Assembly: GCF_000154725.1 (NCBI RefSeq)
Contig: NZ_DS544873.1
Span: forward strand, 28,406 to 92,405
Length of the DNA: 64,000 bases
Reading direction: 5' to 3'
From: Kordia algicida OT-1
GTDB lineage: Bacteria; Bacteroidota; Bacteroidia; Flavobacteriales; Flavobacteriaceae
Shown here in pieces: positions 59,356-64,000 of this stretch. Below the pieces are notes generated by a model, which ran no database searches, had not been told where the DNA came from, and was given only the letters and a program-made list of their open reading frames with translations. A program made the translations under genes and the position numbers. The first letter of the stretch is position 1; each line of letters begins with the position of its first letter.

Positions 59356-59583
59356 TTATGTAGTGATTTTAAAATTATCAACCATAAATATAAGTCCACT
59401 AGGTAAATTTATAAAAGACTCATTATTTTTTCTTTCTTTTTCGTTTGATCTTTCTTCTAATTTGATTAATTCTTCTTCTATTTTTTTGGAACGTTTTTCA
59501 TAAGACTTTTTAGAACGATCTTTAATATATCCTTTCTTATTAAGTTGGTTTAAGATTTCTTTTGCTTTCTCTGACTCCGACAT
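59356..59583 (-). CDS. small charged hypothetical protein
   Basis: 75 residues, highly charged helix (AKEILNQLNKKGYIKDRSKK, KRSKKIEEELIKLEERSNEK), then a short hydrophobic end (LPSGLIFMVDNFKITT). It stops 4 bases from the convergent HTH gene and follows the membrane protein gene by 5 bases on the minus strand. Unknown function. Confidence 0.45.
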   Translation of the reverse strand: MSESEKAKEILNQLNKKGYIKDRSKKSYEKRSKKIEEELIKLEERSNEKERKNNESFINLPSGLIFMVDNFKITT

Positions 59584-59588
59584 TTGAT

Positions 59589-60383
59589 TTATTTATTAAT
59601 TTCTTTTCCAACTTCAATAATCACTTTTGTATTTAATTTAGTGTAGTCATTTTCCTTTTCGTCCTTGACAAATCCATTCTCAGGAATAACATATAATATT
59701 TGATCGAATAAAGTAGATATTACTTTCTTCAACCTTTCTTCAATAGTTTGATAATGTTTGAATAAGAAGTAAGAAGATGCTAAAATAAGAATTGGAGAGA
59801 CAATAAGTAAAACGTTTTGGTGCCATTGCTCAAAGTCGTATTCGCCTATAGAATTTACTTTATATATTAAACTCCATGTAAACCAATAACCCGAAGTCAG
59901 AACAAAGGAACTTGAAATAATTAAATAGAAAATTTTCTGATTTTTTGATTCGTAATATTGTTTTATTTTTGAACTAAAATAAAATAGGCTTACAATTAAA
60001 GTAAAAAATCTAATACCAATTCCAAGTAAAAAATTCTTGTAAGAAGAATATCCTAGATATGATTGATTTTCCATGATTTCTCTTTTCCTAGAAACATAAT
60101 TTTTATGCTTATTGGAATATTCATTTAATATACTTTTTCTTATAGAAATGTACTCAAGGATATTTATCTTATTGTTTTTTAAGTCTATGACACTATTTTC
60201 TAATTTAGTGTCTCTATCATCCAATAATATAGGAAACGTCTTTTTATGATTTTTCAATTCAATAGAATCCTTTTGTATTGAATTATGAATAATTGTCGCA
60301 GTAATACTTATAGACACTACTACGACAATCATTAATGGGTAAAAATATTTAGCCACCGACTTCATCTTCGTCATCTTGGTCAT
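59589..60383 (-). CDS. multi-pass membrane protein
   Basis: 264 residues from the ATG at 60383; the longer frame to 60437 overlaps the small lipoprotein gene more deeply. Four hydrophobic segments are visible: YFYPLMIVVVVSISITATII, FFTLIVSLFYFSS, IFYLIISSSFVLTSGYWFTW and NVLLIVSPILILASSYFLFK. A charged region lies between the first and second, and a soluble C-terminal part follows. No family recognised. Confidence 0.5.
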   Translation of the reverse strand: MTKMTKMKSVAKYFYPLMIVVVVSISITATIIHNSIQKDSIELKNHKKTFPILLDDRDTKLENSVIDLKNNKINILEYISIRKSILNEYSNKHKNYVSRKREIMENQSYLGYSSYKNFLLGIGIRFFTLIVSLFYFSSKIKQYYESKNQKIFYLIISSSFVLTSGYWFTWSLIYKVNSIGEYDFEQWHQNVLLIVSPILILASSYFLFKHYQTIEERLKKVISTLFDQILYVIPENGFVKDEKENDYTKLNTKVIIEVGKEINK

Positions 60384-60516
60384 CGGGATCTCCGACTTCC
60401 TTGTGACCTGTTGCTTGAAATTCAATAGTTTCCTCATCTGTTAAGTTATTTGGTGTACATCCGTTAATAAATGATAATCCAAACATAATCAATATAATAA
60501 ATACAACTTTTTTCAT
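60349..60516 (-). CDS. 55-residue lipoprotein
   Basis: Minus-strand frame from the ATG at 60516: signal VVFIILIMFGLSFINGC with lipobox Cys 20, then a short acidic mature part ending in DDQDDEDEVGG. It overlaps the start of the membrane protein gene by 35 bases in another frame, which implies coupled expression. Confidence 0.5.
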   Translation of the reverse strand: MKKVVFIILIMFGLSFINGCTPNNLTDEETIEFQATGHKEVGDPDDQDDEDEVGG

Positions 60517-60655
60517 GTCTCTCGTTTTAAATTTAACATTATTTCCAAATGTATTTAAAAAACGTGAAGTCAGAAATTTACAGTAGAACCATTAACGAAT
60601 ATTATGCTAAAATAGAAAAAACTTTCACAATTTTGCAAAAGTATGTTGTAAGAAT

Positions 60656-60688
60656 TTACTATTTACGGTTTTACCGTTAATAGTGTAA
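60656..60688. promoter_or_regulatory. palindromic sequence between minus-strand units
   Basis: TTACTATTTACGGT-TTT-ACCGTTAATAGTGTAA is a near-perfect inverted repeat of about 15 bp per arm. It lies between the terminator at 60724 and the lipoprotein gene at 60516, about 140-170 bases upstream of the latter, where an operator would be expected. The regulator is unknown. Confidence 0.4.
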
Positions 60689-60723
60689 GGTTTTGTTAGG
60701 TAATATTAAGTACGTAAAAAAAA

Positions 60724-60751
60724 AAAGAGTCATGGAATTCCATAACTCTTT
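60724..60751 (-). terminator. factor-independent terminator of the GH19 lipoprotein operon
   Basis: In the minus-strand direction the sequence reads AAAGAGTTATGGAATTCCAT-GACTCTTT and then eleven T in all. The stem is near perfect. It lies 45 bases after the stop of the gene at 60797 and ends the two-gene unit. Confidence 0.8.
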
Positions 60752-60796
60752 AAGATTAATTAGCTAATTATTATGTTAATTCATGTGAGAAACTTA

Positions 60797-61201
60797 TTAA
60801 TTAACTTTAGTGTACGTCTCTAACTTTCCTTGTTCTGTAGTCATAGATAAAAAATTATTATTGTCTTCATTCACTGTTTCTAGTGTAGAACAACTAATAT
60901 CTCCATCTTCTTCCAAACTTAAAAATATTCTATTATCACTTGTAGTATGCCCATTGCATGTTATAACAACTGCATAATTCATAGAACCTACATATTGATT
61001 TTCTGAATAAATTTTTAATATTCCATTTGATAGAAATTCTAATTTATGTCCTGCTTCCGAATTATTTTCCCAAATACCTATTATTTCTGTGCTATATGTT
61101 TGCTGAGTTTCTAGTTTGCTTTGTCCTTTACAAGAAGTTAGCATACATACCAATAATACTATTGTTACAATTGTAAATTTCATATTTTTCATATTTTTCA
61201 T
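60797..61201 (-). CDS. small lipoprotein with lipocalin-like pattern
   Basis: 134 residues, with several possible starts because of a repeated MKNMKNM; the third Met gives MKFTIVTIVLLVCMLTSC, a normal lipoprotein signal. The mature part reads IIGIWENNSEAGHKLEFLSN and ILKIYSENQYVGSMNYAV, resembling small lipocalin-like domains common in Bacteroidota. It lies 3 bases after the GH19-like gene and shares its terminator, so it may be a partner or protective factor. Function unknown. Confidence 0.55.
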   Translation of the reverse strand: MKNMKNMKFTIVTIVLLVCMLTSCKGQSKLETQQTYSTEIIGIWENNSEAGHKLEFLSNGILKIYSENQYVGSMNYAVVITCNGHTTSDNRIFLSLEEDGDISCSTLETVNEDNNNFLSMTTEQGKLETYTKVN

Positions 61202-61204
61202 ATT

Positions 61205-62836
61205 TTAGTTTACACAATCAATCGAATCTTTTGCTTTTTTAAATCTTTTTTTTCGGTCTTTAAGACCAGCTCTTGCTTCATTAATTTTTTTTGTTAACTT
61301 ATATACTGTCGTTGTTGAATCAACAGTCATCTTATCTAATACCCGTGTTTTGTAATACCACATACCACTTAGTATGGCTAAGGTATCATTTGTTGCTACC
61401 TCACTAGGGGTATTAACAATATCTATATCAGGATCGTACTTATTATTATAAAATTCTTTAAATTTTCTATAATTTTCTTTCCACGTAAGTTGAAATATAC
61501 CACGACCTCTATATTTGTAGCCATCGCCACTTGCCACGTCTCCATTTTCATATTTACAACACATAGCAATATTAGCAACACCGCTAGAATTTTGGAGGTA
61601 GTCTGGTGCAAAATACTTTGTAGAATCATTTACAGCAATTAGTGAATCCATTGTAAATCTTTTACGATATGTTTTAGCCAATAAACTAGCGGTTGTCCAA
61701 TATGTACTTTCCGTTACATTTAAGTTAGCAAATCCACCAGTTTCGTGACCAGCTTGAGCTAGAAAGTGCCATAGTTTATGTTTTGAGTCAATACCAAAGT
61801 CAGCACCTTTATCGTTAATCATTTTTGCTAATAATGTAGCATCGTCGTCAGTCATATCTGGAAAGATTTTCTGTAAGTCTTCTTTAGATGTATCACAATC
61901 CTCTTTATCAATTAAAACACCTACATCGCCATCATCGCAAGGTTCAGTCAATGAATTTTTAAATTTAGTATCATTGTTTGAACTTCTTTGTGCTATAGCA
62001 TTCCCATTACAATCTGTTATAATAATAGGGCTTCCTTGACAACACCACGCTCCACTAGGAGGATGTCCGTCAGCACCACCGCCACAACCACATCTTGCAT
62101 AGCTCCAACTTAAACCACAATCATCATCTAAGTTTTCAAATTCGCCACCACTATTAGAGTCAACGTTATTATAAACTTCATTATCATCAGCAGAATTCGA
62201 ACTCGGTATGCCAGTACTAGCATCAGAACCACTTGAATCATCATCTGAAGGTTCATCAGTCGGATCATCAGGACAAGGGGAAAACTGACCTGTACTGTTT
62301 GTCATAGAACCATTTTCCATACTAATATATCCAATTTGTTGTCCGTTGCTATTAAAGGTTTCAATCGTGCCTGAAAATTTAGATAAATCGATCGCATTGG
62401 TTTCTTCATTAGTGGGAATATTACCTATAAAGTTGTATTTAATGAAATACTCATAAGATGAATTTTCTGTTTCTACGACAATCAAGTTTGTCACACTATT
62501 TTCTTCTAACGGCGAAATAATTTTAAATGTGTGCTTAGTATTCGATTCGTTGACAACTACGATTTCTTTATTCGTATCTACAATTCCTAAGCCAGATGAC
62601 TTAAAACTGAAAGGTGTTTTTGATAAAGAAATTGAGTTTTTTTTATTCTCTACTGTAAATGAATTGTTTGTCCTCAATTTAATATATTCTATGGCAGATT
62701 TAGAAACCTCATTGCCGACTTTTATTTGAACTCTAGCTCTCGCTAATGAATCCTGATTTTGATCTTGATTGATACTATCATCTTTTTGACAAGACAATAT
62801 AATTAAAAAACAAAATAATGTAAAAAATTTCTTCAT
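61205..62836 (-). CDS. lipoprotein with GH19-like chitinase/lysozyme domain
   Basis: 543 residues. The signal FFTLFCFLIILSC gives a lipid anchor at Cys 16. An N-terminal beta part (30-180) is followed by an Asp/Ser-rich linker (185-240), a cysteine-rich knot (SWSYARCGCGGGADG, GAWCCQG), and a C-terminal GH19 domain: WHFLAQAGHETGGFANLNVT with candidate catalytic Glu365, and YKYRGRGIFQLTWKENYRKF, a GH19 signature. It should cut chitin or peptidoglycan glycans at the cell surface or periplasm. The second catalytic Glu could not be placed with certainty. Confidence 0.8.
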   Translation of the reverse strand: MKKFFTLFCFLIILSCQKDDSINQDQNQDSLARARVQIKVGNEVSKSAIEYIKLRTNNSFTVENKKNSISLSKTPFSFKSSGLGIVDTNKEIVVVNESNTKHTFKIISPLEENSVTNLIVVETENSSYEYFIKYNFIGNIPTNEETNAIDLSKFSGTIETFNSNGQQIGYISMENGSMTNSTGQFSPCPDDPTDEPSDDDSSGSDASTGIPSSNSADDNEVYNNVDSNSGGEFENLDDDCGLSWSYARCGCGGGADGHPPSGAWCCQGSPIIITDCNGNAIAQRSSNNDTKFKNSLTEPCDDGDVGVLIDKEDCDTSKEDLQKIFPDMTDDDATLLAKMINDKGADFGIDSKHKLWHFLAQAGHETGGFANLNVTESTYWTTASLLAKTYRKRFTMDSLIAVNDSTKYFAPDYLQNSSGVANIAMCCKYENGDVASGDGYKYRGRGIFQLTWKENYRKFKEFYNNKYDPDIDIVNTPSEVATNDTLAILSGMWYYKTRVLDKMTVDSTTTVYKLTKKINEARAGLKDRKKRFKKAKDSIDCVN

Positions 62837-63009
62837 TATTATTAGGTGTTTAGGTTAAATATTCTTCTCCAATAGAATCAAATTAGAGGCTATTTTAAGT
62901 TTATTATAAGTTTTTCAGAAGCGATCAAATTCTATTATTAACTAACAATATGATTCTAACTTATTTAGGGATTCCCGTTATTTAAATTGTTATTGTATTA
63001 CATAGATGA

Positions 63010-64000
63010 TTAGAGTTTATAGGTCAATTTGAACATTATTATTCTTGGAAGAATGAATGTTCTTTCATCCGATATTAAGACGTTTGACAATGAATTTCTT
63101 TGTTGGAACTTAATATTTAATAAGTTTTTTGCTGATAACTCAAAACCCCATGCAGTATTGGGTTTTTGATAGTAAAATGAAGTGTCTAAAATGTTAAATT
63201 CATTAGTAATATTTTGCTCATTGTTTGTATAATTTTCGTATTTGTAATTAGCTTTGATTATAATTGATTTCAAAAAATTATACTCTAAAAAAGTGGATAG
63301 GGTATTTTGATTAAATTGATTATTAAAAACGCTACTATATTTTGAAATAGATTTATTGTAATTTACTTCGATATTGGGGTAGTTTTCAAATCGAGTTGAA
63401 AAACCACTACCTATATTAAAACTTATGGTATTATTATTAATTAACTCTCCGTTTAGAGGTGTGTCGTAATCTACTTTATTAATATTGGCTCTTAAAGAAA
63501 ATTTTATTTTTTCATAGCCTTTAGAAATACTACCGCCAAGAATGAAAAAAGAATCTGCAAAATTGAATTGTGATGGAGTAGTAATTGAATTAATACCTTC
63601 TAAATTAGTTTCATTTTTAGTGTTAATGCCTTTTGTTTGGTAGTTTAAGATCAAGCTGTAATAAAGATCCTTGAATAAATTAAAATTGCTGAAGCGTAAT
63701 TTTAATTTATGTATTCTTTCATTTTTCAAAGTTTCATTTCCGACATAAAGAGAGTTAAAATTTAATAATGTAATTCGGTTACTTAACTGTGTGATACTTG
63801 GAAACCTAGTCGTATAGTCATATTTAAAAGAAATCTTTTTTGTTTTAGTAAATGAAAAATCTGTTGATAGTTGTGGTAAAATTATATGTTGATTTTCTGA
63901 AACTCTATCAGTTCTAAATTGAGTAAAATTCCATATATAAGTATGATAGAACAAGGCAGGTTTAAATGTGATTTTTCCCTTTTTTAATTTATAGTGAACT
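63010..64000 (-). CDS. TonB-dependent-receptor-type outer-membrane beta-barrel, C-terminal part
   Basis: The frame is open to the right edge, so about 330 C-terminal residues are seen. Alternating strands with aromatic residues (ISFKYDYTTRFPSITQLS, SLILNYQTKGIN, IIIKANYKYENYTNNEQN, WGFELSAKNLLNIKFQQ) and the end MFKLTYKL (aromatic near the C-terminus) fit the barrel of a TonB-dependent receptor of the CarboxypepD_reg/OMP_b-brl type. The plug domain lies outside the window. The apparent start near 63954 is an artefact. A 173-base gap with no recognised signal separates it from the GH19-like gene. Confidence 0.75.
   Translation of the reverse strand, partial: VHYKLKKGKITFKPALFYHTYIWNFTQFRTDRVSENQHIILPQLSTDFSFTKTKKISFKYDYTTRFPSITQLSNRITLLNFNSLYVGNETLKNERIHKLKLRFSNFNLFKDLYYSLILNYQTKGINTKNETNLEGINSITTPSQFNFADSFFILGGSISKGYEKIKFSLRANINKVDYDTPLNGELINNNTISFNIGSGFSTRFENYPNIEVNYNKSISKYSSVFNNQFNQNTLSTFLEYNFLKSIIIKANYKYENYTNNEQNITNEFNILDTSFYYQKPNTAWGFELSAKNLLNIKFQQRNSLSNVLISDERTFILPRIIMFKLTYKL

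Noticed and set aside
63952-63954. TTG at 63954 as start of the beta-barrel protein
   Set aside because: The frame stays open to the window edge and the N-terminal plug expected for the family is missing, so the gene continues beyond the window.

Overview
The window looks like a chromosomal segment of a marine-type Flavobacteriaceae bacterium (Bacteroidota). Signs are the AT-rich sequence, TAnnTTTG promoter-like boxes, A-rich ribosome binding regions, a Bacteroidota-type RHS core protein, lipoproteins, a TonB-dependent-receptor-type barrel and a type II secretion/pseudopilin cluster. I cannot name the genus. No tRNA or rRNA gene was recognised.

Layout. (1) 1-4098, minus strand: end of a type II secretion-like operon (GspF-family protein cut by the window edge, three pseudopilin-like proteins, a GspC-like protein, two lipoproteins). 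(2) 4.2-20.35 kb, plus strand: a tightly packed operon starting with a giant N6-adenine methyltransferase and a giant Strawberry-notch-type helicase (a DarB-like pair), then a MoxR AAA+ ATPase with a companion, small proteins, a DnaA-domain-IV-like protein and a Zot/FtsK-HerA-like ATPase. (3) 20.36-25.44 kb, minus strand: a type III restriction-modification module with a decayed XRE regulator, which interrupts the plus-strand series. (4) 25.75-37.78 kb, plus strand: a late-type operon of about 22 genes, most with exactly one predicted membrane segment. It holds a candidate capsid protein with a beta domain, a second protein with the same domain interrupted by a beta-propeller, several peptidoglycan-active or peptidoglycan-binding proteins, and a lysis-like cassette. 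Regions 2 and 4 share a promoter/operator-like sequence at their heads (4419 and 25631). I read regions 2 and 4 as a provirus of tailless, membrane-containing type: no terminase, portal or tail gene is visible.

(5) 38.3-47.6 kb: an RHS polymorphic toxin with an M91-like zinc protease tip, a candidate lipoprotein immunity gene, and a LytTR regulator with 21-bp-spaced candidate sites. The module is flanked by 37-bp near-identical repeats. (6) 47.6-48.9 kb: two decayed IS1-family left ends and a heptanucleotide repeat. (7) 48.9-56.4 kb: a tyrosine integrase with an N-terminal zinc ribbon, an excisionase-like gene, a MerR-like and an XRE-like regulator around a perfect 54-bp palindrome, a divergent promoter region, an iteron-like array with mostly 22-bp period, and an early operon with a replication/HTH protein and a glycosyltransferase-like protein. 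This may be the control end of the provirus in region 4, separated from it by the RHS cargo, or a second element. (8) 56.4-60.5 kb: small membrane proteins and lipoproteins in DNA full of strong hairpins. (9) 60.8-64 kb, minus strand: a GH19-like lipoprotein with a small lipoprotein partner, and the C-terminus of an outer-membrane beta-barrel.

How the parts may work together (inference): the XRE/MerR switch keeps the element silent; on induction the iteron/HTH region and the DnaA-like protein support replication, the methyltransferase-helicase pair protects DNA, the Zot-like ATPase packages it into a capsid with an internal membrane, and the holin/spanin/M15 cassette releases particles. The type III R-M and RHS modules look like cargo that benefits the host.
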